A stretch of 64,000 nt of DNA. It comes from Alcaligenes faecalis (GTDB lineage: Bacteria > Pseudomonadota > Gammaproteobacteria > Burkholderiales > Burkholderiaceae_B). Below the pieces are notes generated by a model. The model made no database searches and was not told where the DNA came from. It worked only from the letters and a program-made list of their open reading frames with translations. Shown here one piece after another: positions 27,047 to 35,074 of the stretch. Position 1 is the stretch's first letter, and each line of letters starts with the position of its first letter. The stretch spans positions 3,782,001 to 3,846,000 of the forward strand of contig NZ_CP023667.1 in the NCBI RefSeq assembly GCF_002443155.1, read 5' to 3'. A program made the translations under genes and the position numbers.

Positions 27047-28276
27047 ATGAGCCCCAAGCCTGATTCTCTTTCCCCCCTACCTGCCTGTGCCCCTGGCACC
27101 CTGCCCACCCGGACGGATGTCCTGATCATTGGCGGCGGGCTGCTGGGCTGCGCCGCTGCCTATTACCTGAGCCTGGCGGGTGTGCCCGTGACCTTGATCG
27201 AACAAGGTGAGCTGGGCCTGCAGGCATCCAGCCAGAACGCGGGCAGCCTGCATTTCCAGATGGAATACCGCATGATCGAGGCGGGCCTGGAGGCCAGCAA
27301 ACGCGCCTTGCAAGCCATGCCCTTGCATGTGGACGCCATTGCCCGCTGGCGGGCTTTGGAAGATCAGTTGGGTGTGTCGGTGGGTGTGCGCCAGAAAGGC
27401 GGCTTCATGCTGGCAGAAACGGCTCAGCAAGCCCAGGTTCTGGAACAAAAAAGCCGTCTGGAAAACCAGGCTGGTCTGCAGGTCGAGCTGCTGGACCGGG
27501 CCGCTTTACAAGTCAAAGCGCCCTATTTGTCGGACTCCGTGCTGATGGGGGCTTTTTGTGCTGATGAAGGCAAAGCCGACCCGCGTCGCGCCAGTCTGGC
27601 CCTGGCCGCCGCCGCACGTGCTCTGGGGGCACAGATCGTCAGCCAATGCCAGGTTGTGGACTTGAAGCGTGTGGGTTCTGACTGGCATGCCCAAGTGCTC
27701 AGTGGCGAGCAATGCCGCAGCAAGCAGGTTCTGATTGCTGCCGGTGTCTGGTCCGGGCGTATTGCGCAAATGACCGGTTCGCAGTTACCCGTCAGCCCGA
27801 TTGCCCTGACCATGACGGCCACTGCGCGCACCGCCCCCTTCATGGATTACCTGTTCCAGCACGTAGGGCGACGCCTGTCCTTGAAGCAAACCGCAGAAGG
27901 TACGGTGCTGATTGGCGGCGGCTGGCCTTCCACACTGCATCACCGTAATGGGATCGCGGATCTGGAACGCAAACCCAGCCTGAACCTGGATTCTTTGCAA
28001 CGCAGCGTGCATACCGCCTGCAGCGTGGTTCCTCAATTGGCCTCCTTGCCTGTCTTGCGCTCCTGGACCGGGGTGACCTCTCTGGTGGCGGACCAACTGC
28101 CTTTGCTGGGTCAGGTGCCGCACCGTCCTGGTTTGTTCATTGCTACCGGCGGAGCCGCCTTCACCCTGGGTTTGACCTACGCCCATTTGCTGGTGGCGCA
28201 GATGCTGGGCCAGCCTCCCAGCCTGGATATTTCTGCCTACGACCCTGATCGTTTTAGGAGTTTGACCTTTGCCTGA
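27047..28276 (+). CDS. FAD-dependent amine/imino-acid oxidoreductase, DAO-type catalytic subunit
   Basis: The 409-residue protein belongs to the D-amino acid oxidase superfamily, with the ADP-binding motif IIGGGLLGCAAAYYLSLAGVPVTLIE near residue 27 and a C-terminal GLFIATGGAAFTLGLTYAHLLVAQM. It matches the catalytic subunit of multi-subunit dehydrogenases such as LhpB (D-hydroxyproline), OoxB (opine) and HcnC. It is overlapped by the next gene, a 2Fe-2S subunit, with an FAD/NAD-binding subunit following. Together they should oxidise an amine or imino acid at the membrane face of the cytoplasm. The substrate is not resolved. Confidence 0.88.
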   Translation: MSPKPDSLSPLPACAPGTLPTRTDVLIIGGGLLGCAAAYYLSLAGVPVTLIEQGELGLQASSQNAGSLHFQMEYRMIEAGLEASKRALQAMPLHVDAIARWRALEDQLGVSVGVRQKGGFMLAETAQQAQVLEQKSRLENQAGLQVELLDRAALQVKAPYLSDSVLMGAFCADEGKADPRRASLALAAAARALGAQIVSQCQVVDLKRVGSDWHAQVLSGEQCRSKQVLIAAGVWSGRIAQMTGSQLPVSPIALTMTATARTAPFMDYLFQHVGRRLSLKQTAEGTVLIGGGWPSTLHHRNGIADLERKPSLNLDSLQRSVHTACSVVPQLASLPVLRSWTGVTSLVADQLPLLGQVPHRPGLFIATGGAAFTLGLTYAHLLVAQMLGQPPSLDISAYDPDRFRSLTFA

Positions 28277-28559
28277 CGCACAACGCTTGCTGCACAAACG
28301 CCAGCGCTTCGAGCCTGCCGTGGTGACTATCAATGGTCATGAGACAGCCTGTTATCTTGGTGAAACCGTGGCGACAGTCTTGCTGGCGGCCGGTGTCGGT
28401 GCCTTTCGCCGTACCGCTAGTGGCGCGCCCCGTCGTCCGGTGTGCAATATGGGCGTGTGCTTTGACTGCATTGTGACCATTGACGGTATGCAGGGGCAGC
28501 GCAGTTGCATGACCACGGTGCGTAGCGGCATGCAGATCGAGGTAGCCGACCATGTCTGA
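28269..28559 (+). CDS. (2Fe-2S)-binding small subunit of the oxidoreductase
   Basis: The 96-residue ferredoxin-like protein has four cysteines, C59-x4-C64-x2-C67-x12-C80, in PVCNMGVCFDC and GQRSCM. It corresponds to LhpF/OoxX/HcnA-type subunits that pass electrons between the two flavoprotein subunits. It begins at a TTG behind AGGAG (28256-28260) and overlaps the catalytic subunit gene by eight bases and the next gene by eight bases, typical of a fixed complex. Confidence 0.88.
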   Translation: MPDAQRLLHKRQRFEPAVVTINGHETACYLGETVATVLLAAGVGAFRRTASGAPRRPVCNMGVCFDCIVTIDGMQGQRSCMTTVRSGMQIEVADHV

Positions 28560-29988
28560 CATTCTGGATTTATTGATTGTGGGGGCAGGTCCGGCAGGAC
28601 TGTCTGCGGCCCGTATTGCCAGCTCACAGGGTTTAAGCGTGACCGTGGTGGACGAGCAACCGCGCTTTGGTGGGCAGGTGTTCAGGCAGGCACCCGAGGA
28701 GTTTGCAGCGGCGGATCCGGACTCCATGCACACCTATCCTTTTTCACACCGCTTGTTTGAATGGGCGCGTGGCACCACGGCCGTGCAGTGGCATTTCAGT
28801 ACCCTGGTGTGGGGGATTTTTGACGACCCGCAGAATGAACATGTGCGTCAGATCGGCACTGCTGGCCCACAGGGTGCTTCCGTGCTGAAAGCTCGCCGGG
28901 TGTTGATTGCGACCGGGGCCTATGACTTGCCCGTGGCCTTTCCGGGTTGGACCTTGCCGGGCGTGCTGAGCGCCGGTGGAGTGCAAACCATGATCAAGAG
29001 TCAAAGCCTGATGCCGGGACAGCGTTTCCTGCTGGTGGGCGGCCATCCCTTGCTGCTTCTGGTTGCTGAGTTGTTGCTGGATGCCGGTGCACAGATTGCC
29101 GAAGTTGCCATTGCCCGCAGCTTGCCGTCCATGAAGGAAATGCTGCGCGCTACGCGTGCCCTGCCAGGACAGTCCAGGCTGGTTAAACAACTGCTGACGA
29201 TCTTGTTGAAACTGCGTCGTCATGGCGTGCCTTTGCGCTTTGCTACGGGTATAGAGCGTGCTCATGGGGACGAGTCCGTTCAGGCTGCCACGCTATGTAA
29301 CGTCGGTCAAAACTGGCACGCCATGGCGGGCACACAAAGACGTGTAGAGGCAGATACGGTGGTCGTGGGTTATGGCCTGCTCGCCAGTACGGAATTGGCG
29401 CGTCAGGCTGGCTGCGCTGTTCGGTGGGACAGTGCCGCTGGCGGCTGGCTGGTGCAGCATGATGACAGGCTGCGCAGTACCCAGTCAGGCGTGCTGGTTG
29501 CTGGAGAGCAGACGGGCATTGCAGGGGCATTCAATGCTCATCTGCAAGGTGAACTAGCCGCGTGGCAATGTGTGCTGGAGTTGCAGCAGCCAGCTGCCGT
29601 GACAGAGATAGAAAAAACCATTGCCGACCTGCAACTGCGCCTGGGTCGTAATCGTCGTTTTACCGACACTGTTATTGCCTTGTCGGCCCCCAAGCTGGAG
29701 GCACTGACCCAGGCAATCACTCCGGATACGGTGGTGTGCCGCTGCGAGGAAGTCACGGCACAGGAGGTGAATCAGTTTCTGGATGCCCATCCTTATGTGG
29801 CGGACATTAACAGCATCAAACTGGCCTGCCGTACCGGAATGGGGATGTGCCAGGGACGCTATTGCCAACACACCGTGGCGCAGATGCTGGCCAGTCGTTT
29901 GGGCAGGGGTATGGATCAAGTGGGAATTTACAAGGCTCAAGCGCCTGTGAAGCCTGTGCCGGTCGCGGTGTTGGCGAATATGAAATAA
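28552..29988 (+). CDS. FAD/NAD(P)-binding oxidoreductase subunit with BFD-type [2Fe-2S] domain
   Basis: The 478-residue protein has an N-terminal FAD site (LLIVGAGPAGLSAARIASSQ), a second Rossmann part (FLLVGGHPLLLLVAELLLD) and a C-terminal bacterioferritin-associated-ferredoxin-like cluster: C396-R-C398-EE and GMGMC433QGRYC438. This layout is that of LhpE, OoxA and HcnB. It should accept electrons from the DAO-type subunit through the small iron-sulfur protein. A tenth base after its stop begins the convergent crotonase gene, with no visible terminator. Confidence 0.9.
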   Translation: MSDILDLLIVGAGPAGLSAARIASSQGLSVTVVDEQPRFGGQVFRQAPEEFAAADPDSMHTYPFSHRLFEWARGTTAVQWHFSTLVWGIFDDPQNEHVRQIGTAGPQGASVLKARRVLIATGAYDLPVAFPGWTLPGVLSAGGVQTMIKSQSLMPGQRFLLVGGHPLLLLVAELLLDAGAQIAEVAIARSLPSMKEMLRATRALPGQSRLVKQLLTILLKLRRHGVPLRFATGIERAHGDESVQAATLCNVGQNWHAMAGTQRRVEADTVVVGYGLLASTELARQAGCAVRWDSAAGGWLVQHDDRLRSTQSGVLVAGEQTGIAGAFNAHLQGELAAWQCVLELQQPAAVTEIEKTIADLQLRLGRNRRFTDTVIALSAPKLEALTQAITPDTVVCRCEEVTAQEVNQFLDAHPYVADINSIKLACRTGMGMCQGRYCQHTVAQMLASRLGRGMDQVGIYKAQAPVKPVPVAVLANMK

Positions 29989-29997
29989 GCGGCCTGC

Positions 29998-30816
29998 TTA
30001 TTTTTCTTGCCGATCCCAGTCATAAGCCAGTGTTTGGCCGGCCTGAAATTGCTGTACGCAGTCCTGGTGGTAGCGGGTATTCATGGATACGGCCTGAGAC
30101 AGGGCCTCCAGGTTGGACAGTGCTCCATAGTTCATGTCGAAGCTTAGGTTGAGAAGACGTTTGCTCAGTGCCAGGGCTTCGGGTGGACCTTCCAGCAGGC
30201 GGCGAGCGAATGCAAGCGTAGCCGTGGGCAAGTGTTCGGAAGGATGGACGGCATGGACCAAGCCCAACCGCCTTGCCTGGGCTGCCGTCAGGCTGCGGCC
30301 TGTCAGCAGCAGGTCGCGGGCGACTGACAGGCCCACCATGCGCGGGAGCAGATAGTGCGCGCCAAAATCTGCGACGGCCCCAACGCGGGGGAAAGACATG
30401 CGAAAGCGACTGCGTGCACTGCACAGAATGAAATCCGCGTGCAAGGCCAGGCTGAATCCCGCACCGGCTGCAGCCCCGTCTACAGACGCTATCAGCAGTG
30501 CATCCAGTTCCAGCAATTGGCGTAGCCAGGAGCTGCTGTGATCCAGCCGCTGGCGTGTGGCCATGGGGGAGCTGGCTTGTGGATCGGCATGCCGTTGTGC
30601 CATCTCGTGAATATTGCCGCCCGAACAAAAGGCACCTTCGGAGCCTTGCAGGATCAAGACCCGTATCTGCGGGTTGGCTCGAACCTGCTCCAGCATCCGC
30701 ATGTAGTCCTTGCGCAGTGACTCGGACATGGCATTGCGGGAGGCAGGATGTTGATGCGTGAAGATGGCGATACCTTCCTCAATATGCAGGCTGGAGACTT
30801 CAAGGTGGGCAGACAT
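29998..30816 (-). CDS. Crotonase-family protein (enoyl-CoA hydratase/isomerase)
   Basis: The 272-residue protein has the crotonase core (RVLILQGSEGAFCSGGNIHEMA and ASVDGAAAGAGFSLALHADF). The two Glu residues that hydrate enoyl-CoA in rat hydratase are replaced: the GAGFSLAL position holds Ser and the FPRVG position holds Arg. The VADFGAHYLLPR segment keeps an Asp as in PaaG-type isomerases, so an isomerase role is more likely. It is the last gene of the leftward operon, overlapping the flavoprotein gene by one ATGA. Confidence 0.85.
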   Translation of the reverse strand: MSAHLEVSSLHIEEGIAIFTHQHPASRNAMSESLRKDYMRMLEQVRANPQIRVLILQGSEGAFCSGGNIHEMAQRHADPQASSPMATRQRLDHSSSWLRQLLELDALLIASVDGAAAGAGFSLALHADFILCSARSRFRMSFPRVGAVADFGAHYLLPRMVGLSVARDLLLTGRSLTAAQARRLGLVHAVHPSEHLPTATLAFARRLLEGPPEALALSKRLLNLSFDMNYGALSNLEALSQAVSMNTRYHQDCVQQFQAGQTLAYDWDRQEK

Positions 30817-31925
30817 CAGGGCTCCTTGGGCGTGTACTGAGCCATGCTTTGCAAGCGAGCCCAGGCGGTGTCCATGCCTTTGACCAGGCCCGTCATTTGC
30901 TCGGCAATAGTTGTCAATTCCTGAATACCGAAAATGCTTTGGCCTGCAGCCTCGTAAATCAGATCCTGATTGTTGTGCTGATGAATGGAGGCAAATACAT
31001 CGCCTGTCAGAACCTGTTGCAAGGGCATATTCAAAGGAGTGGGTGCGTCCGCTGTGGCCCAGGCGTCAATCCACTCGCTACGGATGACACGACATGGTTT
31101 GCCGCTGTGCGCACGAGAGATGACGGTGTCTTCGCTGTCTCCCTGGATCAAGCGTTTCAGCAGGGCCGGTGGCGTGTGATTTTCCTTGGCGGCCATCCAG
31201 AGGGTGCCCAGCCAGCCTCCTTGTGCTCCCATCCCTATGCAGCCCAGAATTTGTGCGCCGGTAGCGATGCCCCCCGCAGCCAGAACGGGTGTGCTGCCTG
31301 CGACGGCAATAATCTGTGGCAGCAGCGCCATGGTGCCGATCGGTCCGGTGTGTCCGCCCGCGTCATAGCCTTGGGCTACCAGTACATCCACACCCAGTGC
31401 CATGGCCTTGTGGGCGTGGCGTACTGAACCGACCAGGGACATCGTCACTTTGCCTCGCGCGCGGGTTGCCTGAATCAATTCGGGCCGTATGCCAATGGCG
31501 GTGGCGACAGCGCTGGCCTTGGAGTTCAGCACGGCCTGGATCTGCGCCTCAAAAAAAGCCTCTGAGCGCACATGGCTGGTAAAGAAGCTGGGCTGTGTGG
31601 GTGCTTCTATCTTGAAGCGCTGACGCAGGGACTCCACAAATTCCAGATGCTCATTGGGCAGGCTGGCACGCATGCTTTCGGGGTCTGCCTGGGCGGGGAC
31701 CTTACTCGGCAGCATCAAGTCGATGCCATAGGGCAGCCCGTTCAGAGCCTGTTCGACCTTGGTGATGATGGCCGGAATGTCGTCCGGTGCATCCCGCCCC
31801 AGGCCTAAAACAGGGAAACCCCCTGCCTGGGCAATTGCCACCACCACATCGGGTTCATGAGAAAACCCGAAGATGGGGTGAGCAATATTCAGGGTGTCAC
31901 ACAGGGGAGTACGCAGCAGACTCAT
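30816..31925 (-). CDS. Nitronate monooxygenase/2-nitropropane dioxygenase family flavoprotein
   Basis: The 369-residue TIM-barrel FMN protein shows the family motif AQGYDAGGHTG (the His is the usual catalytic base) and the phosphate-binding AAGGIATGAQILGCIGMGAQGGWLGT. The family oxidises alkyl nitronates, but many members act as enoyl-CoA or other flavin reductases and the natural substrate is often unknown. The start at 31925 follows the TctC stop by one base; upstream in-frame codons lie inside that gene. It sits in a CoA-acid degradation operon. Confidence 0.85.
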   Translation of the reverse strand: MSLLRTPLCDTLNIAHPIFGFSHEPDVVVAIAQAGGFPVLGLGRDAPDDIPAIITKVEQALNGLPYGIDLMLPSKVPAQADPESMRASLPNEHLEFVESLRQRFKIEAPTQPSFFTSHVRSEAFFEAQIQAVLNSKASAVATAIGIRPELIQATRARGKVTMSLVGSVRHAHKAMALGVDVLVAQGYDAGGHTGPIGTMALLPQIIAVAGSTPVLAAGGIATGAQILGCIGMGAQGGWLGTLWMAAKENHTPPALLKRLIQGDSEDTVISRAHSGKPCRVIRSEWIDAWATADAPTPLNMPLQQVLTGDVFASIHQHNNQDLIYEAAGQSIFGIQELTTIAEQMTGLVKGMDTAWARLQSMAQYTPKEP

Positions 31926-31926
31926 A

Positions 31927-32892
31927 TCAATTGTTCTCGATATTGGCTTGCTTGATGACCTGGGCCCATTTGCTCTGTTCAGCGGCAACAAACTCGTCGA
32001 ACTCCTGGGGCGATTGCGGGTTCAGCTCCATACCCAGCATATTGAATTTCTCCTGTACGTCGGGCATGGCCAGAATGGCCTGCATATCGCTGTAGAGTTG
32101 ATTCACAATCTCGTCTGGTGTTGCTTTCGGAGCGACCAGGCCAAACCACGTCCCGATGGAGTAGTTGGGCAAATTGGCGGATTCCGCCACGGTGGGCAGG
32201 TCGGGCAAGGCTTTGGCGCGCTCGCTGGTGGTCACAGCCAAGGCGCGCAGCTTGCCCGCTTTGACATGTTGCATGGCCAGGGCTGCCGTCAAAGGCATCA
32301 GGTCCACGCGCCCACCCAGCAGATCGTTCAAGGCATCGCTTTGCCCTTTGTAGGGGATGTGCGTCAGGGGAATCTGGGCTTCTTGAGCCAGCAATTCGCC
32401 AGACAGGTGGTTGGATGTGCCTATACCTGCAGTCGAGTATGTCAGTGGTGGATCTTTCTTTTTGGCCAGCTCGATCAGCTGTGCCATGTTCTGTGCCGGC
32501 ACACTGGGGTGCACCACAATCACATTGGGGACAATCCCAAAGCCAGCAATAGCGCGAAAACTCTCTACCGGGTCCCAGGTGACACGGGGTTGCAAGCTGG
32601 TGGTGACGGCATGGCTGGGGCTGACCAGCAGCAAGGTATAGCCATCAGCTGGGGCGCGCGCCGCGTAGTCCGTACCGATAGCGCCTCCCGCGCCGGTGCG
32701 GTTTTCCACGATTACCGTTTGTCCGTGCTGCTTGGTTAGTTTTTCCCCCACCAGGCGGGCTACGGAATCCACAATACCGCCGGCCGAAAACGGGACGACG
32801 ATTTTGATGGGTTTGTCGGGGTAGGCAGCGTGGGCGGCGGCCAATGGGGCTGCCGTGAGCAGGCAGGCAAGGGGCAGGTGCAGGAATCGCAT
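31927..32892 (-). CDS. TctC/Bug-family periplasmic receptor
   Basis: The 321-residue protein has a signal peptide ending AAAHA (about residue 22) and the Bug fold start AYPDKPIKIVVPFSAGGIVDSVAR. Bug receptors bind carboxylates and related ligands; here two water-bridged loops typical of the family are seen in GAGGAIGTDYAARAPADGYTLLL. No TctA or TctB membrane genes are nearby, so it could feed a distant permease or a sensor. It lies inside an operon for CoA-acid metabolism. Confidence 0.92.
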   Translation of the reverse strand: MRFLHLPLACLLTAAPLAAAHAAYPDKPIKIVVPFSAGGIVDSVARLVGEKLTKQHGQTVIVENRTGAGGAIGTDYAARAPADGYTLLLVSPSHAVTTSLQPRVTWDPVESFRAIAGFGIVPNVIVVHPSVPAQNMAQLIELAKKKDPPLTYSTAGIGTSNHLSGELLAQEAQIPLTHIPYKGQSDALNDLLGGRVDLMPLTAALAMQHVKAGKLRALAVTTSERAKALPDLPTVAESANLPNYSIGTWFGLVAPKATPDEIVNQLYSDMQAILAMPDVQEKFNMLGMELNPQSPQEFDEFVAAEQSKWAQVIKQANIENN

Positions 32893-32933
32893 ATTGTCTC
32901 CGGATTTATTATGGTGTGGGTCTGGCGCGGTGT

Positions 32934-34082
32934 TCAGGCCCGTGCCAGGGTCTGCTTGGCGATGTTGGCGATATGAATCTGGCTGGTGCCTTCATAAAGA
33001 CGGAATACACGTACGTCTCGATAAAAGCGTTCAGCAACGTTGTCGGCGATATAGCCGCTGCCACCAAAAAGCTGCACGGCCCGGTCGGCGACGCGACCGC
33101 ACATCTCAGAGGCGAACAATTTGCACATGGATGCTTCCAGGGTGATGTCCTGGCCAGCGTCCCGTTTGCGGGCAGTCTCCAGGACCAGCGCTCTTGCGGC
33201 ATAGGCTTCGGTATTGCTTTGGGCAATCATTTGCTGCACCAGCTGGAACTGGGCGATGTCCTGACCGAATTGCTGACGGGTGCGGGCATGGCGCACCATT
33301 TCGTCAACCAATCGCAATGCGGGGCCCACGCACAGGCCCGCCAGATTGATGCGCTGCTTGTTCAACGCTTTCATGGCGGTGCGAAAACCCTGCCCTTCCA
33401 GGCCGCCGATAATCGCGTCTTTATGGACACGTACCTTGTCCAGCACGACCTCACCCACGGGCGAGCCATGCTGACCCATCTTGCTGTAGGCCGGGGGCGT
33501 GTGCAGCCCTGGAGTGCCGCGTTCGATCAGGAAAGCGGAGATGCCGCGAGAGCCTGTGGAGTCGGGGTCGGTGCGGGCAAACACAGTGAACAAATCGGCA
33601 ATGGGCGCATTGGTGATAAAGCACTTTTTTCCGGTGATTTCGAAGTAGTCCCCGTCCCGTACTGCGACCGTTTTTTGAGCGGTGGCGTCCGAGCCTGCAT
33701 CGGGCTCTGTCAGCGCAAAGCAGCCGGTTACTTCTCCGGAGGCTAATAGGGGCAGATAGCGCCTCTTTTGGTCTTCAGTTCCATCCACGACCAACGACTC
33801 GGACGCGATGCCGGTATTGCCCCCAAAGCGGGCCCGAAAAGCGGCAGATACCTGGGAGACTTCGATATTGACCAAGGCCAACTCTTCGGTTGTCAGACCG
33901 GCGCCGCCGTAGGCTTGGGGAATGCTGTGGCCAAACAGCCCAAGCTCTCGCATGCCCTGCACCACGCTTTCGGGGATCTGGTCGTTCTTGTCCACCAGGG
34001 CTTCCAATGGCAGGCATTCAGCGTGGAGGAACTCGCGCACTTCATGTAGCAAGGCATCGAGTCGGGCGGCATCACGTATCAT
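32934..34082 (-). CDS. Acyl-CoA dehydrogenase
   Basis: The 382-residue flavoenzyme has the family signatures CFALTEPDAGSDATAQKT (FAD/substrate) and QLFGGSGYIADNVAERFYRDVRVFRLYEGTSQIHI. The Glu in YEGTSQ is the catalytic base of this family. It introduces the first double bond in an acyl-CoA in the cytoplasm. A GGAGAA ribosome site precedes the ATG at 34082. It is the first gene of the leftward operon with receptor, flavoprotein and crotonase. Confidence 0.94.
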   Translation of the reverse strand: MIRDAARLDALLHEVREFLHAECLPLEALVDKNDQIPESVVQGMRELGLFGHSIPQAYGGAGLTTEELALVNIEVSQVSAAFRARFGGNTGIASESLVVDGTEDQKRRYLPLLASGEVTGCFALTEPDAGSDATAQKTVAVRDGDYFEITGKKCFITNAPIADLFTVFARTDPDSTGSRGISAFLIERGTPGLHTPPAYSKMGQHGSPVGEVVLDKVRVHKDAIIGGLEGQGFRTAMKALNKQRINLAGLCVGPALRLVDEMVRHARTRQQFGQDIAQFQLVQQMIAQSNTEAYAARALVLETARKRDAGQDITLEASMCKLFASEMCGRVADRAVQLFGGSGYIADNVAERFYRDVRVFRLYEGTSQIHIANIAKQTLARA

Positions 34083-34106
34083 GGATTTCTCCGAAAAAAG
34101 GGGGTG

Positions 34107-34916
34107 TCAGTGCAGGCCCTGGGCCAGTTCCAGTTGCAGTACGGCCGACTTCAGCTGTGGCAATACGTCTTGTGTCAGATAGCCTTTGCGCGCCTGATGG
34201 GCAGCAATGGTGCAGTTCATGGCGACGGGTGATTCACCGGGTATGCGGCGCACCGGCAATGCGATGGCATGGATATCGACATGCCAGTCACCTTTGGACA
34301 GGCAATAGCCTTCACGTTTGTAGCGTTGCTCGTCGTCGGTCCATAGCTTCTGGTGGCTCTCGAAGGCGTGTGGATCGTGAATGCGCAGGTAGTTCAGAAT
34401 GGCGGTGCGTTCGGCCATGGGATGAGCCAGGATCAAGGCGCGTCCAATAGCGCTGGGCAGCAGCGGGCGTGAAGTGCCTATGTCGGGTAGATGATGGTTG
34501 GCCGTATCCGCACGCACCGAGTCGATGTAGATCACATTGCCCCGGTCCCGAATACCCAGGTTGACCGTGCAGCTCGTGCTGCGTGCCAGGGCTTCCATGA
34601 TGGGTTTGGCCGACTGGCGGATCTGCATGCTGGCCAGTAGCGGATGGCCCAGCGAGAGCACGCCCGGCCCTAGCCGGTACTTCTGGCGCTGCGGGTCCCG
34701 ATCCAGATAACCGAGCAGGGTCAGGGTGTAGGTCAGGCGGGAAATGGTTGGTTTGGGCAGGCCCGTTCGTTCGGCAATCTCGCGATTGCCCAGCCATGGA
34801 GTGTGTACGGTGAAGCAGCGCAATACCTCCATGCCGCGCGCCAGATTCATGGCGAACTGGCGGTCGGACGAGAGGTCATGCGGGTTGACCAAACCGGGCA
34901 AAGTAATGGTGTTCAC
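34107..34916 (-). CDS. IclR-family transcriptional regulator
   Basis: The 269-residue protein has an N-terminal winged helix (GMEVLRCFTVHTPWLGNREIAERTGLPKPTISRLTYTL) and a C-terminal IclR effector domain. The GTG at 34916 is chosen because GGAGAA lies upstream and it gives the normal length; upstream in-frame codons are not needed. It lies between a leftward dehydrogenase operon and a rightward CoA-transferase operon, so it probably controls both in response to an acyl or aromatic effector. Confidence 0.9.
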   Translation of the reverse strand: MNTITLPGLVNPHDLSSDRQFAMNLARGMEVLRCFTVHTPWLGNREIAERTGLPKPTISRLTYTLTLLGYLDRDPQRQKYRLGPGVLSLGHPLLASMQIRQSAKPIMEALARSTSCTVNLGIRDRGNVIYIDSVRADTANHHLPDIGTSRPLLPSAIGRALILAHPMAERTAILNYLRIHDPHAFESHQKLWTDDEQRYKREGYCLSKGDWHVDIHAIALPVRRIPGESPVAMNCTIAAHQARKGYLTQDVLPQLKSAVLQLELAQGLH

Positions 34917-34934
34917 GTGGCAGATTCTCCGAAC

Positions 34935-34980
34935 AGGTGGACTTATGATTCGTTCTCCAAAAGGTGGAGTCAACGATTCG
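34935..34980. promoter_or_regulatory. Direct repeats in the IclR/CoA-transferase intergenic region
   Basis: AGGTGGA ... GATTCG occurs twice: AGGTGGA at 34935-34941 and 34962-34968, GATTCG at 34947-34952 and 34975-34980. The copies are 27-28 bases apart, in the divergent region between the IclR gene and the CoA-transferase gene. They are candidate binding sites. Confidence 0.4.
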
Positions 34981-35074
34981 GACAGACTGTTTCGCTGTGC
35001 GAAATCCTATATTGCCCGAGTGGATAGGCTGGGTCATAAATGGTGCTCTTCATCACTTTTTGATCCGGACAACC

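Noticed and set aside
27047..29988. HcnABC hydrogen cyanide synthase
   Set aside because: The three-subunit architecture is shared with hydroxyproline and opine dehydrogenases, and the XRE-cupin, DapA-like and RidA neighbours fit amine or amino acid breakdown better; sequence by eye cannot support cyanide production.
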